Positions 1 through 7,671 of a stretch of DNA of 33,707 nucleotides are shown piece by piece; within the stretch, counting starts at the first letter, position 1, and each line of letters starts with the position of its first letter. A model generated the notes under the pieces. The model was not told where the DNA came from. It saw only the letters and a program-made list of their open reading frames with translations, and made no database searches. This stretch comes from Pelagibius sp. Lineage in GTDB: Bacteria; Pseudomonadota; Alphaproteobacteria; Kiloniellales; Kiloniellaceae. The stretch is from positions 1-33,707 of the forward strand of contig JANQMC010000067.1 in assembly GCA_028280305.1 (NCBI GenBank). The letters are read 5' to 3'. The translations under genes and the position numbers were made by a program.

Positions 1-1
1 G

Positions 2-430
2 CTGGACCTGGTGGAGAACCGCTTCGTCGGCATGAAAAGCCGCGGCGTCTACGAGACCCCCGGCGGCACAATCCTGCTGACCGCCCACCGGGCCATGGAG
101 TCCATCACCCTGGACCGCGGCGCCGCCCATCTGAAGGACGAGCTGATGCCGCGCTATGCGGAGTTGCTCTACAACGGCTTCTGGTTCTCGCCGGAGCGCG
201 AGATGCTGCAGGCGCTGATCGACAAGAGCCAGGAAAAGGTAAACGGCCAGGTGCGGCTGAAGCTCTACAAGGGCAACGTCATCGTCGAGGGCCGGCAGTC
301 ACCGGACTCGCTCTATTCCATGGAGCACGTCACCTTCGAGGAGGACTCGGTCTACGACCAGCGCGACGCCGCCGGCTTCATCAAGCTGAATGCCCTAAGG
401 CTGCGCCTGCTGAAACGTCAGCAGGATTAG
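2..430 (+). CDS. argG: Argininosuccinate synthase, C-terminal part (partial at window edge)
   Basis: Argininosuccinate synthase joins citrulline and aspartate with ATP in the cytoplasm, the penultimate step of arginine synthesis. The open frame enters from the left edge, so only about the last 142 residues are present and the true start lies outside the window. The segment carries typical C-terminal ArgG sequence: [18 protein letters not shown] near the start, then [14 protein letters not shown] and [18 protein letters not shown], and a terminal region containing [17 protein letters not shown] and [13 protein letters not shown]. The GTG at 11 is an internal valine codon, not a start. The stop overlaps by a few bases the end of the convergent small gene. 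Identification is by family knowledge and is firm. Confidence 0.97.
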   Translation: MDLVENRFVGMKSRGVYETPGGTILLTAHRAMESITLDRGAAHLKDELMPRYAELLYNGFWFSPEREMLQALIDKSQEKVNGQVRLKLYKGNVIVEGRQSPDSLYSMEHVTFEEDSVYDQRDAAGFIKLNALRLRLLKRQQD

Positions 431-636
431 CTTTCTGCTTGCGGCGGCGGGGGCGTGCCCTCGCCGAAGGAGGCTTCGCCGGTCGGATCGGTCTCGACCC
501 GGTCAGCCATGATCTCGAAGGCCTGGGCGTTGTTGTCCATATGCTCCTTCAGGGGCGCATTCTGCTCTCCCACAGAGCGGAAGAAGCCAGCCGCGTCGCG
601 CAGAAGGCGCGCAGCAATTTCAGCATTGGTTGCCAT
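427..636 (-). CDS. Small conserved-looking hypothetical protein
   Basis: This is a 69-residue acidic protein of unknown function. I chose the ATG at 634-636 because a GGGGG Shine-Dalgarno-like run lies just upstream; the in-frame TTG at 648 is less likely. The first 45 residues look helical and amphipathic ([18 protein letters not shown]), followed by a Pro/Glu-rich tail ending PPPPQAES. There is no signal peptide, membrane segment or metal motif. It converges on argG and their stop codons overlap. I do not recognise a named domain. Reality as a gene is supported by the ribosome binding site, compact fit against argG and plausible composition. Confidence 0.6.
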   Translation of the reverse strand: MATNAEIAARLLRDAAGFFRSVGEQNAPLKEHMDNNAQAFEIMADRVETDPTGEASFGEGTPPPPQAES

Positions 637-763
637 GGTTGCCCCCAAATCAAGTTAGATGGCGATGGAATGGAAAGGGTTAGAGGCCGGACCCTAACAT
701 GGCGGGCCAGCGCTGTCCCTCGCTTCTTCCGCGACCTCGCAGCGTTTTAGACTTGCGTCGATG

Positions 764-789
764 CGGTTCCAGCCCGCTCCCCCTCCCGG
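764..789 (+). repeat. 26-bp dispersed repeat copy, partner of the hairpin at 24311-24336
   Basis: The 26 bases here are identical to the reverse complement of 24311-24336, the outer part of the right arm of a long hairpin between livF and the PaaK-like gene. The core is CCCGCTCCCCCTCCCGG. Here only one arm is present, in the 174-base gap between the small hypothetical gene and azlD, so it may be a decayed or half copy of a palindromic intergenic element. No coding role is seen. Confidence 0.6.
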
Positions 790-810
790 TGCCGTAAAAG
801 TGCGAAAGCG

Positions 811-1128
811 CTAACCCAACAGCATCCTGAGGCCGACCGCCGCCAGGCAGCCCCCTGCCACCGTCGGCAGCAGCGGCAGGCGCTGGGCCAGCAACACCGT
901 CAGCAAGGCTGCGCCGCTTTCCGCTGCGCCGGTGGCAAAGGCCATGGGGGCGATGATCGCCGTCAGGACGGCGCCCGGCACCGCCTCCAGTGCGCCGGCC
1001 AGGCGGCCGCTCACCGTCGTGCGCCGCACCAGCCAGTAACCGAAGACCCGCGTCGCATAGGTCGCGGCGGCCATGGCCGCGATGGCGGCGAAGACCAGCG
1101 GGTCGATCTGCAGGATGTCAGGCCCCAT
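811..1128 (-). CDS. azlD: AzlD family branched-chain amino acid exporter subunit
   Basis: This is the small partner of AzlC in a two-subunit inner-membrane exporter family linked to branched-chain amino acids and their analogues. The 105-residue protein has about four hydrophobic segments and family signatures including ATYATRVFGYWLVRR near the N-terminus and ALEAVPGAVLTAIIAP in the middle. The ATG at 1128 is preferred because GGAGGG sits 8 bases upstream; a GTG at 1137 is in frame but would lie too close to that site. The start overlaps the end of azlC by 11 bases, so the two are translationally coupled. The exported substrate in this organism is inference. Confidence 0.9.
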   Translation of the reverse strand: MGPDILQIDPLVFAAIAAMAAATYATRVFGYWLVRRTTVSGRLAGALEAVPGAVLTAIIAPMAFATGAAESGAALLTVLLAQRLPLLPTVAGGCLAAVGLRMLLG

Positions 1129-1927
1129 CGGTTTCACCCTCCGCGACGGGCGGCGGCTGCAGCGCCCCGACGGCGGCCCCGGCCAGACCGCCGAGCGCGA
1201 TGTACCAGACCCCGGGCAGCAGCAGATGGCCGGCCACGGCGGCCAGGGCCGCAGCGCCCCAGGGCAGGAAGCTGCGCTTGCCTTTCCAGAGCCCGGTCAG
1301 CAGGGTCAGGAAGACCGCGGTAAAGGCGAAATCGAGGCCGTAGCGCGCCGGGTCCTGCAGGAAGCCGCCGAAGACGGCGCCCAGGGTGGTGCAGGCGATC
1401 CAGCCGACGTAAAGCGGCAGACAGAGACCGAAGTAATAGCCCGGGGTCAGCGGCGCCGTCGCGCTGCGCTGCAGGGCAAAGGCCCAGTTCTCGTCGGCCA
1501 TGAAGAACAAGCCGCCATAGGCCTGGCCGCGCGACCAGCCCTTCATGAAGGGCGCGATGGCCGCCCCCATCAGCACATGGCGCAGATTGACCATCAGGGC
1601 GGTGGCTCCCAGGAGAAGGATGGCCGGCGGCGAAGTCCAGATTTCCACGGCAACGAACTGCGAGGCGCCGGCAAAGACCATGGCGCTCATCAAGGCCGTC
1701 TCCAGGGGTGAAAGGCCCTTCTGTGCCGCCAGGGTGCCGAACAGCAGTCCGTAGACGATGACAGCCACCAGCAGAGGGGTGATCCTGACCACCCCGTCGT
1801 TGAACTCGCTGTTCGGCCGGACTGTCGAAACCTTGCTCAAGAAAGCACTCTCGTATTGAGATTGGTACCGGACCCAAATTCTGCCCGGGCCGGAATCTGC
1901 AGGGGCGCGGCGCCCGGCGTCTTGCAT
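1118..1927 (-). CDS. azlC: AzlC family branched-chain amino acid exporter, large subunit
   Basis: This is the large membrane subunit of the AzlCD exporter. The ORF contains the AzlC signature region LSPLETALMSAMVFAGASQF, then LMVNLRHVLMGAA and FFMADENWAFAL, with several membrane helices to the C-terminus. The start is uncertain: ATG at 1927 has a GGTGAG-like site; GTG at 1942 and TTG at 1840 are in frame. The TTG would give 240 residues, nearer the usual family length, with the helix region starting soon after. The roughly 50 N-terminal residues before the conserved part are atypically polar, which favours a later start. azlD follows with an overlap. The divergent PAS_5 gene shares the upstream region. 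Confidence 0.9.
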   Translation of the reverse strand: MQDAGRRAPADSGPGRIWVRYQSQYESAFLSKVSTVRPNSEFNDGVVRITPLLVAVIVYGLLFGTLAAQKGLSPLETALMSAMVFAGASQFVAVEIWTSPPAILLLGATALMVNLRHVLMGAAIAPFMKGWSRGQAYGGLFFMADENWAFALQRSATAPLTPGYYFGLCLPLYVGWIACTTLGAVFGGFLQDPARYGLDFAFTAVFLTLLTGLWKGKRSFLPWGAAALAAVAGHLLLPGVWYIALGGLAGAAVGALQPPPVAEGETDGA

Positions 1928-2037
1928 GAAATTGCTCACCACCCCGAGAGTTGGCTTTAGCGCCGGCCTGCAGCGGTAGGACTGTCTTAAGGGCCCGGAA
2001 CCTATGTTACCGACATGATGCCTTTTTCAATCGGCGC

Positions 2038-2054
2038 TTGATTTCTATCATCAA
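2038..2054. promoter_or_regulatory. Inverted repeat with FNR/FixK-like core in the azlC / PAS_5 divergent region
   Basis: TTGATTTCTATCATCAA is an inverted repeat (TTGAT and ATCAA arms). Its first 14 bases, TTGAT-TTCT-ATCAT, match 9 of 10 defined positions of the FNR/FixK-type consensus TTGAT-N4-ATCAA. It lies 19 bases before the ATG of the PAS_5 gene and about 110 bases before azlC. A possible -10 (TATATT, about 2063-2068) follows, which would put the start of transcription very near the ATG. The regulator is unknown; this is inference from pattern. Confidence 0.4.
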
Positions 2055-2072
2055 AATCTAGTTATATTGTTT

Positions 2073-2651
2073 ATGAAGCCGCCGACAGCACTGGCAACCG
2101 CGGAGCGTATCGTCAGCTATCTGGAAGGCCCCGGTCACCGGGGCGATCCCGCGGCCCACCTCAACATCCAGGTCAACGGCGCCCAGCTTTTGTGCGACCC
2201 TGGCGAGGCAGACCTGCCGACCGAGATGCAGCGGGCCACCCTGCGGTACTGGCAAGGCCTGCCAAGGGTCGGCGGCATCCCAGATCAACTGAAGGTGGAC
2301 CCGGAAGCCCTGCGCCCGGCGCTCGGCTATCTGATGCTTGTCGACCGGCTCGAAGGGTCCTGCGAGTTCCGCTATGCGCTTTACGGCAGCAAGATCGCCG
2401 CGGTCTCCGGTTTCGACATGACCGGGCAGACCGTCTCGGACATCGCGACCCTGGATGAGATTCGGATCTTTTTTGCCGCCTGCTATCAGGCTGTCATCGC
2501 GCTGCGGCGACCACTCTTCACGGTGCACGAAGCGCCGCGGTCAATTACCGTCAGCCATTGGCACCGCCTTATTCTGCCTCTAGGGCAGCAAGGCGAGGTC
2601 CGGCGGTTTCTGGTCTGCAACGTGCCGATCCACGAAGGCCAGATCGTTTAG
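2073..2651 (+). CDS. PAS domain-containing protein (PAS_5 type)
   Basis: This is a 192-residue soluble protein resembling the PAS_5 family common in Rhodospirillales and relatives, thought to be a single-domain ligand or signal sensor without an attached output. Recognisable family features are LRYWQGLPRVGGIPDQLKVD in the first third (residues about 60-80), LRPALGYLMLVD, a central FRYALYGSKIAAVSGFDMTG, and a C-terminal HWHRLILPL segment. There is no signal peptide or membrane helix. I use the ATG at 2073; the TTG at 2067 is in frame but has no better ribosome binding site, and none is obvious for either. It is divergent from azlC and its stop overlaps the convergent AraC-type gene. Function in the cell is unknown. 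Confidence 0.85.
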   Translation: MKPPTALATAERIVSYLEGPGHRGDPAAHLNIQVNGAQLLCDPGEADLPTEMQRATLRYWQGLPRVGGIPDQLKVDPEALRPALGYLMLVDRLEGSCEFRYALYGSKIAAVSGFDMTGQTVSDIATLDEIRIFFAACYQAVIALRRPLFTVHEAPRSITVSHWHRLILPLGQQGEVRRFLVCNVPIHEGQIV

Positions 2652-3556
2652 GATAGCGGCCGTTCGGCGGAGAGTGGCTCGAACCCGCCTGCGGGTCCCG
2701 GCAGGCCGCGGCGGTACTGACCCGGCGTCAGCCCCGTCCAGCCCTTGAGGGCCCGGGTGAAGTGGCTCTGATCGTAAAAGCCGCAATTGATGGCGATCTC
2801 GCTCAGAGGCGCCGGCCCGGCGAGCTGTGCCTTGGCCGCGGCCACCCGCCGCCCGGTGAGATAGGTGTGCGGGGTAATCCCCAGTTCGCGGCGAAACCGG
2901 CGCAGCAGATGAAAGCGGCTGAACCCGGCCTCCCGTGCCAGATCCTCAAGGGTCAGGTCTTGCATATAGCAGTCGTCCAACAGGCGCCGCACGCGGCCCA
3001 CCGCCTGGCTTTCCCGCCCCAGACGGCGCCCCCCGGCGTCGGTACAGCTATGGCGCGCTACCATGACGGTCATTGCCTCGGTAAAGGCTTCATCCACTGC
3101 AAGGCGGGGCGCGCCGTACTCCAGCAGGGCATGGAGCTGAATGAAGCTGGCGGCCAGTTCAGGATCGTCGATCACCGGATCGCGAAAGGCGGTGAAGCCG
3201 GTATGGCGCTCGCCCAAATCGGCGGCGATCTGCTGAACCAGGGCAACCGAGGGATAGAACATGCGGTAGGCGTAGGTATCGCCCTCCGGCTCGCCATCGT
3301 GCAGTTCATCGGGGTTCACCGCGACCAGGCTGCCCGCCGGGGCGATGTGGCGGGTTCCCCGGTAGCGGAAGGCCTCCGCGCCGGAAAGGATCACCCCCAC
3401 GGCGAAGGTGTCATGGGTATGCGGGGCGTAGCTGTGGCGATAAAACCGCGCTTTCAGGCATTCGAGATCGTCATAGCGCTGTTCGCGCCAGAAACAGACC
3501 TGATCCTGGGGGCGTCCGCCCGAGCGGGCGTAAGCGGTTTGCTGATCGATACCCAT
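2648..3556 (-). CDS. AraC family transcriptional regulator
   Basis: This 302-residue DNA-binding regulator has an N-terminal cupin-like AraC-binding domain (about residues 25-165, with HSYAPHTHDTFAVGVILSG and the metal-type PDELHDGEP segment) and a C-terminal double helix-turn-helix (about residues 190-290). The latter contains LTLEDLAREAGFSRFHLLRRF and IAINCGFYDQSHFTRALKGW, ending in the classic GLTPGQYRRG. Regulators of this architecture often sit beside amino acid exporters, so azlCD about 700 bases away is a candidate target, although the PAS_5 gene lies between. The gene converges on the PAS_5 gene with a 4-base overlap of ends. Effector and targets are inference. Confidence 0.93.
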   Translation of the reverse strand: MGIDQQTAYARSGGRPQDQVCFWREQRYDDLECLKARFYRHSYAPHTHDTFAVGVILSGAEAFRYRGTRHIAPAGSLVAVNPDELHDGEPEGDTYAYRMFYPSVALVQQIAADLGERHTGFTAFRDPVIDDPELAASFIQLHALLEYGAPRLAVDEAFTEAMTVMVARHSCTDAGGRRLGRESQAVGRVRRLLDDCYMQDLTLEDLAREAGFSRFHLLRRFRRELGITPHTYLTGRRVAAAKAQLAGPAPLSEIAINCGFYDQSHFTRALKGWTGLTPGQYRRGLPGPAGGFEPLSAERPLS

Positions 3557-3657
3557 CCCGGCACTTATAGCAAACCCGGGCCCGGCGCGCAGGCGGCCTG
3601 CGAAGCCCTTGTAAAAAATTGCTCTTAAGACTGCTCTGCGGGCCCGAAGCCACGGAC

Positions 3658-4317
3658 TCAGGCGGCATCGCTCAGCCGTGGCTGCGGCTTCGCCGGAGCC
3701 GAACCCGCGAGTTCGTCGGCAAAATCGTGGTTCACGTCGCGGTGCCCCGCTTCGTCGGCGCGCACCGCCTCCACCACCGCCCGCAGGTCGGCATCCGCCG
3801 GCAGATCCCAGTAATCGATGGCGATCTGCGGCGCCGGACCGTTGGGCAGGCGGCCGGCATCGATTTCCGCCAGGTAGCGGGTGTAGGACACCACCGCCTC
3901 TTCCTCCAGATAGCCGACGACGCGGTGGGCGGTCTTCGGCGAGATCAGGTAGAGCAGGAAATAGGCGTTATAGAACAGGCCCTGGGCAACGAAGATCATC
4001 AGCCGTTCCAGCCGCGAGGGCCGGGCGACATGGATGAAGGTCATCAGGTGCATGCGCTCGTTCTCCGCCTCGTCCAGCAGGGTCCGGATCCAGCCGTGAT
4101 CGTCTTCGATCCGGCGCAGGGCGCGCAGGTGCTGCAGGGCACCGCCGACCATACCGGGAACGGCGGCCACGGTTTCCAGCATCACCGCGCGATGGCCGTA
4201 GCGCTTGCGGAAAAACAGGTCCATCAGGCTGCGCAGCAGCTTTACCGTGATAAGTGCGAAACGATCCGAGAAGCCGCGGGGATCATGGTGGATCCGAAGA
4301 TCGCATTGGTCGGCCAT
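3658..4317 (-). CDS. aox: Alternative oxidase (AOX), di-iron ubiquinol oxidase
   Basis: This is a membrane-associated, cyanide- and NO-insensitive ubiquinol:oxygen oxidoreductase that does not pump protons. The 219 residues match the mitochondrial-type AOX core closely: [68 protein letters not shown] and [12 protein letters not shown]. The glutamate and histidine di-iron ligands of all four helices are present. The plant ADEAHH motif reads ADEAGH here, but the ligand histidine is kept. The N-terminal regulatory cysteine region of plant enzymes is absent, as usual in bacteria. The ATG has GGGAG 7 bases upstream. It lies 153 bases downstream of the same-strand nnrU gene, suggesting a shared transcription unit. 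Confidence 0.96.
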   Translation of the reverse strand: MADQCDLRIHHDPRGFSDRFALITVKLLRSLMDLFFRKRYGHRAVMLETVAAVPGMVGGALQHLRALRRIEDDHGWIRTLLDEAENERMHLMTFIHVARPSRLERLMIFVAQGLFYNAYFLLYLISPKTAHRVVGYLEEEAVVSYTRYLAEIDAGRLPNGPAPQIAIDYWDLPADADLRAVVEAVRADEAGHRDVNHDFADELAGSAPAKPQPRLSDAA

Positions 4318-4362
4318 GGCAGGACTCCCATAAAAGAGGAACGGGCAGACTGCACTCCCTGT

Positions 4363-4372
4363 CCTCTAGAGG
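4363..4372. promoter_or_regulatory. 10-bp perfect palindrome upstream of the alternative oxidase
   Basis: CCTCTAGAGG is a perfect palindrome 45 bases upstream of the AOX start codon, in the 153-base gap between nnrU and aox. It could be an operator half-pair or a chance palindrome. It does not match the FNR or NsrR consensus that I know. Confidence 0.25.
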
Positions 4373-4439
4373 TGGTGAGAATCCGGGCCCTGCCAAGGGC
4401 GGCATTCCGCCGCAGCGGCGCCGGCCAGCCGTCAACGGC

Positions 4440-4483
4440 CCTAAGGCACAGGGGGCCTAAGGCAGGGGGCCTAAGGCAGGGGC
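4440..4483. repeat. Three-copy tandem repeat at the 3' end of nnrU
   Basis: About three copies of a 14-base unit (CCTAAGGCAGGGGG) run in tandem at about 4440-4455 (16 bases, with a CA insertion), 4456-4469 and 4470-4483 (last base diverged). The last copy contains the nnrU stop codon (4471-4473), so the array looks like a slippage or duplication of the gene's end that reiterates its stop. Confidence 0.7.
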
Positions 4484-5157
4484 GAAACGCCAAAGGCGTA
4501 GATGTGGATGTGCATCAGGCCCAGATACAGCACCAGACCCAGCAGCGGGCGCCACCAGCCGATGCCGTGCCAATCGACCTTGGTCCGCCCGGCGAGCACG
4601 GCCCCGAAAGGCAGCCGGCTGGTGGTCAGCTTCATCGGGCCCCAGGCGGCCCCCAGGGCGGCCTCCCGCCGGCTGTCGATATGGACCATCCCGGCGAAAC
4701 TCAGCACCGCGATGCCGCCCATCAGAACAAGCGAGGGCAGATCGCCGTTGACCAGAAGGTGGGAGACCGCCCAAAGGCCGGTGCCCCACAGCATGGGGTG
4801 ACGGGTGATCGAAAAAATACCGACGGCGGGCGCGCCGGTGCCGTCGGCCAGCAGGCGCTCGCCCCCGACCATGGTCGGGTTGGGCGTGGTCAGGCTGGCA
4901 ACGATCAGAATGGCGGCAAAGGGCATCACGATTACCGGCAGCCAGTAGAGGCCTATCGGGGTCACCCAAAGCGCGGCATAGGGGGCCGCACCGTAGGCGA
5001 AGAGCATCCAGGTGAAGGAGCCCAGCATGACCAGTGAATAGAGCCCGCGAAACATGTTGTCGCCAAGACGGGCGATCAGGGCCCCGCGCAGCGCGGCACT
5101 GGACAACAGGAAATGCCCTCCGACGAAGAGGGCCGTGGCGGCGATCAGCGCGTTCAT
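4471..5157 (-). CDS. nnrU: NnrU family membrane protein
   Basis: This 228-residue polytopic inner-membrane protein belongs to the NnrU family, first described in denitrification gene clusters and related to methyltransferase-like membrane proteins (NnrU/ICMT fold). Its biochemical function is not settled. Family marks are LFVGGHFLLSS near the N-terminus, NPTMVGGERLL in the middle loop, the SITRHPMLWGTGLWA motif, and a C-terminal helix ending HIHIYAFGVSPLP. The ATG at 5157 is used; an ATG at 5169 adds four residues but has no ribosome binding site. It lies upstream of, and on the same strand as, the alternative oxidase gene, which suggests a nitrosative-stress or NO-linked respiratory role (inference). 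Confidence 0.9.
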   Translation of the reverse strand: MNALIAATALFVGGHFLLSSAALRGALIARLGDNMFRGLYSLVMLGSFTWMLFAYGAAPYAALWVTPIGLYWLPVIVMPFAAILIVASLTTPNPTMVGGERLLADGTGAPAVGIFSITRHPMLWGTGLWAVSHLLVNGDLPSLVLMGGIAVLSFAGMVHIDSRREAALGAAWGPMKLTTSRLPFGAVLAGRTKVDWHGIGWWRPLLGLVLYLGLMHIHIYAFGVSPLP

Positions 5158-5281
5158 GGTCCCAAGCATCGCTGGAATATGGGGGAGCCGATGAGAGTCG
5201 TCCAGACCAAGAAACGCAAATCCGGCGGCCTGTGCTGCAAAAGCGCGGGACCTTGCCGAAACGCCGTGCTAAGCAGCGCCG

Positions 5282-5635
5282 ATGAACAGCAAAGCAGAAC
5301 CGCAAAGCAACGCCGAAACGCCAGCGGAGAACCCCGTCGAATCGGCGCCACTGGACCCGGTCGCGCGCCTGATTCTCGACCTCCTGGCCGCTGGCGGGCC
5401 GGGCCACAGCCTGAGCCCCGACCAGGTCGCCAAGGCCTTCGCCGAATCCCGCCGCAAGAAAAGCGATCCGCCGGATGTCTGGCGCAGATATCTGAATGCG
5501 GTGCGCCAGCAGGCGCTCTTCCTGGCGCGCTCCGGACGCATCGTGATCCTGCGCCGCGGTCAGCCGCAGGACCCTCAGGCCCCCATCAAGGGCCTGATCC
5601 GCCTCGCCCTGCCGGAAGAAGACAAGTCCGCTTAA
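5282..5635 (+). CDS. DUF3253 domain protein
   Basis: This is a 117-residue soluble protein. After a polar, low-complexity N-terminus (about 20 residues rich in Glu, Ala, Pro and Asn), it carries a DUF3253-like winged-helix domain: [21 protein letters not shown], then [30 protein letters not shown] and [13 protein letters not shown], ending in [13 protein letters not shown]. The pattern of a short helix pair plus a basic beta-hairpin suggests nucleic-acid binding, but no function is established. It is divergent from nnrU and its stop overlaps the convergent folD stop. A better-spaced Shine-Dalgarno and ATG at 5191 exist in another frame; I do not consider that the true start. Confidence 0.82.
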   Translation: MNSKAEPQSNAETPAENPVESAPLDPVARLILDLLAAGGPGHSLSPDQVAKAFAESRRKKSDPPDVWRRYLNAVRQQALFLARSGRIVILRRGQPQDPQAPIKGLIRLALPEEDKSA

Positions 5636-6552
5636 GCGGCGTTCAGGTCAGGCGCCGCCAGGCCTTTCTGGCGGCAGGCGGCGGTGACGGTGTTGGCCAG
5701 CAGTACCGCGATGGTCATGGGGCCGACGCCGCCGGGCACCGGGGTGATGGCGCCGGCCACGGCGGCCGCCTCCTCGAAAGCCACATCGCCGACGAGGCGT
5801 GTTTTCCCGCCCTCAGCCTCGATGCGGTTGATGCCGACGTCGATCACCGTGGCGCCGGGCTTCACCCAGTCGCCCTTGATCATCTCCGGCCGGCCGACCG
5901 CCGCCACCAGGATATCGGCGCCGCGGCAGACCGCCGGCAGATCCCTGGTGCGGCTGTGGGCGATGGTGACGGTGCAGCTTTCCGCCAGCAGCAACTGACC
6001 CATGGGCTTGCCGACGATGTTGGAGCGCCCGACCACCACGGCGTTGAGGCCGCTGAGATCGCCCAGCCGGTCCTTCAGCAGCATCAGGCAACCGAGCGGC
6101 GTACAGGGCACCATCGGGGCCTCGGCCCCCGACCCGCCGGTCATCAGGCGGCCGGCGTTGATCACGTGAAAGCCGTCGACGTCCTTGTCCGGGTCGATGG
6201 CGGCAATCACCGTCTGGGTATCAATCTGGCCGGGCAGCGGCAGTTGCACCAGAATGCCGTGCACCGCCGGGTCGGCGTTCAGTTCCGCCACTTTGGCCAG
6301 CAGTTCCTCCTGGCTGGCGGTATCCGGCAGGCGATGCTCGAAAGAATTCATCCCCGCTTCCAGCGTCTGCTTGCCCTTTGAGCGGACGTAGACCTGGCTG
6401 GCCGGGTCTTCACCCACCAGCACCACGGCCAGGCCCGGCGTCAGGCCGTGATCGCGCTTCAGGGATCCCACAGCGGCCGCGACCCGGCCGCGCAGGCCCT
6501 GGGCAAAGGCCTTACCGTCGATGCGGGCGGCGGAAAGCGTTGTGTCACTCAA
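5632..6552 (-). CDS. folD: Bifunctional methylenetetrahydrofolate dehydrogenase / methenyltetrahydrofolate cyclohydrolase
   Basis: This enzyme interconverts 5,10-methylene-, methenyl- and 10-formyl-tetrahydrofolate in cytoplasmic one-carbon metabolism, using NADP. Signatures are present in order: [14 protein letters not shown] with the catalytic lysine region, the [11 protein letters not shown] motif, [28 protein letters not shown], the dinucleotide site [13 protein letters not shown] and the C-terminal [19 protein letters not shown] choose the TTG at 6550-6552 (306 residues) because AAGGGAG lies 8 bases upstream; an upstream TTG at 6582 would add ten residues. No operon partner is evident: the DUF167 gene ends 129 bases upstream on the same strand. 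Confidence 0.96.
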   Translation of the reverse strand: MSDTTLSAARIDGKAFAQGLRGRVAAAVGSLKRDHGLTPGLAVVLVGEDPASQVYVRSKGKQTLEAGMNSFEHRLPDTASQEELLAKVAELNADPAVHGILVQLPLPGQIDTQTVIAAIDPDKDVDGFHVINAGRLMTGGSGAEAPMVPCTPLGCLMLLKDRLGDLSGLNAVVVGRSNIVGKPMGQLLLAESCTVTIAHSRTRDLPAVCRGADILVAAVGRPEMIKGDWVKPGATVIDVGINRIEAEGGKTRLVGDVAFEEAAAVAGAITPVPGGVGPMTIAVLLANTVTAACRQKGLAAPDLNAA

Positions 6553-6624
6553 GGCGGGCACTCCCTTTACTGAAGCCGGCAACTGAACATCTCGGCGGAC
6601 AGTTGACCCGAGCCTGACGTTCTA

Positions 6625-6680
6625 GACCTGTCGGAATCCGCCGTCCAGAGCCACAGAACCGACGTCACTGGTGACAGGTC
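6625..6680. other. Inverted repeat just after the DUF167 gene
   Basis: GACCTGTC (6625-6632) pairs with GACAGGTC (6673-6680), enclosing a smaller GTCAC-TG-GTGAC inverted repeat (6664-6675) that overlaps the right arm. It begins two bases after the DUF167 stop on the minus strand. It lacks a T-run, so it may be a weak terminator or RNA-stabilising hairpin upstream of folD. Confidence 0.3.
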
Positions 6681-6681
6681 C

Positions 6682-7017
6682 TCAGGCCTTCGGCAGCGCC
6701 GACAGCCAAGCCTCGATCCGGGGCCGCAGCGCCGCAGCGTCGCCGGAAACCAGCAGCGTCTTGCGCCGCGCCGTCTGTCCGGCGACGAGGCTGAGCGAAG
6801 ACTTCGGCAGCTTCCAGGTCTCGGCCAGCAGTTTGATCAGCGCCGCGTTGGCCTTGCCGCCCTCCGGCGCCGCCGTAACCCGGACCTTCAGCACCACGGC
6901 GCCGTCATCCAGGGCCGTCGGCCCGTCTACCCGGTCCCGGCTGGCGCCGGGCTGCAGACGCAACTTGACCAGCAGCCCCCCGGCGGCGGCTCGGAAGGGC
7001 GTGGGGTCAGAGACCAC
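6682..7017 (-). CDS. DUF167 (YggU-like) family protein
   Basis: This is a small soluble protein of the DUF167/YggU family, structurally known but of unknown function. The sequence shows LLVKLRLQPGASRDRVDG, then LKVRVTAAPEGGKANAALIKLL, the most conserved part of the family, and a closing segment around LVAGQTARRKTLLVSGD. I place the start at the GTG at 7017 (111 residues), which overlaps the yggT stop by 11 bases and fits the family length; the ATG at 7053 would add twelve unconserved residues that merely mirror the yggT end. Pairing with yggT is a common bacterial arrangement and implies co-expression. Confidence 0.9.
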   Translation of the reverse strand: MVSDPTPFRAAAGGLLVKLRLQPGASRDRVDGPTALDDGAVVLKVRVTAAPEGGKANAALIKLLAETWKLPKSSLSLVAGQTARRKTLLVSGDAAALRPRIEAWLSALPKA

Positions 7018-7315
7018 CTGCGTTGATGCTGTACTGGATATTGGCGAGTACATCGCTCGCGAAGTAAATCGCCAGGATCAGAATGATCGGCGAGATGTCG
7101 ATGCCGCCCAGGTTCGGCATGAAGCGGCGAATCGGCCGCAAGGCCGGCTCGGTGATGCGCCAGAGGAACTCCCCGACCATGCTGATGAACTGGTTGCGGG
7201 TGTTGATCACGCCGAAGTGGACCAGCCAGCTCATGATGGCTGAGATGATGATGGCCCAGAGATAGAGGTTCAGCGCGATCTGGATGATATTGAAGATGGG
7301 ATTCAGAATGATCAT
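7007..7315 (-). CDS. yggT: YggT family integral membrane protein
   Basis: This 102-residue membrane protein has two main hydrophobic regions, residues about 8-35 (IALNLYLWAIIISAIMSWLV) and about 75-95. Between them is the family motif region around FLWRITEPALRPIRRFMPN. YggT proteins are associated with cell shape, division-linked membrane organisation or osmotic tolerance in different bacteria, but no biochemical role is fixed. The ATG at 7315 is the only sensible start. The DUF167 gene overlaps its 3' end. A 17-base GGCGATA-CCC-TATCGCC inverted repeat lies about 55 bases upstream. Confidence 0.93.
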   Translation of the reverse strand: MIILNPIFNIIQIALNLYLWAIIISAIMSWLVHFGVINTRNQFISMVGEFLWRITEPALRPIRRFMPNLGGIDISPIILILAIYFASDVLANIQYSINAGGL

Positions 7316-7369
7316 TGGCCGCTGTTTGCAACCTCTTACAGCATGATGGAAAGGCTTCGGTAAGCAGTG

Positions 7370-7386
7370 GGCGATACCCTATCGCC
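7370..7386. promoter_or_regulatory. Inverted repeat upstream of yggT
   Basis: GGCGATA and TATCGCC form a perfect 7-bp inverted repeat separated by CCC, 55 bases upstream of the yggT start. The size and short spacer suit a protein operator as well as a small hairpin. The regulator is not identifiable. Confidence 0.3.
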
Positions 7387-7443
7387 GGGTTTGGCCAGAA
7401 ACAAGGCGTTGCGAAACCAGCTAATCCGCCATCAAGGCTTCGC

Positions 7444-7472
7444 TTGACAGAAAAGGGCCTTATCCACATTAT
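7444..7472 (+). promoter_or_regulatory. Sigma-70-type promoter for tRNA-Ala
   Basis: A perfect TTGACA -35 (7444-7449), a 17-base spacer and CATTAT (7467-7472, 4 of 6 to TATAAT) lie about 90 bases upstream of the tRNA on the same strand. This is the best consensus promoter noticed in the window and fits a strongly expressed stable RNA. Confidence 0.6.
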
Positions 7473-7565
7473 CCGCCCGCCTGCGGGAGTTTTCGGGCCT
7501 TTTCCCGGTTGCCCCAGGCGGATCCCATGCCACCCCGCCGCGGCGGCCCGTGGCGCCCAGGGTGA

Positions 7566-7641
<76 letters not shown>

Positions 7642-7671
7642 ACCCCTCCGCTTCCAATTCGCCAAAAGACT

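Noticed and set aside
5191..5281. ATG at 5191 with a good GGGGGAG site, encoding a small Cys/Lys-rich peptide start
   Set aside because: The frame runs on through the DUF3253 and folD regions in a non-native frame as antisense GC-rich open sequence. It is probably coincidental, though a short leader peptide cannot be excluded.
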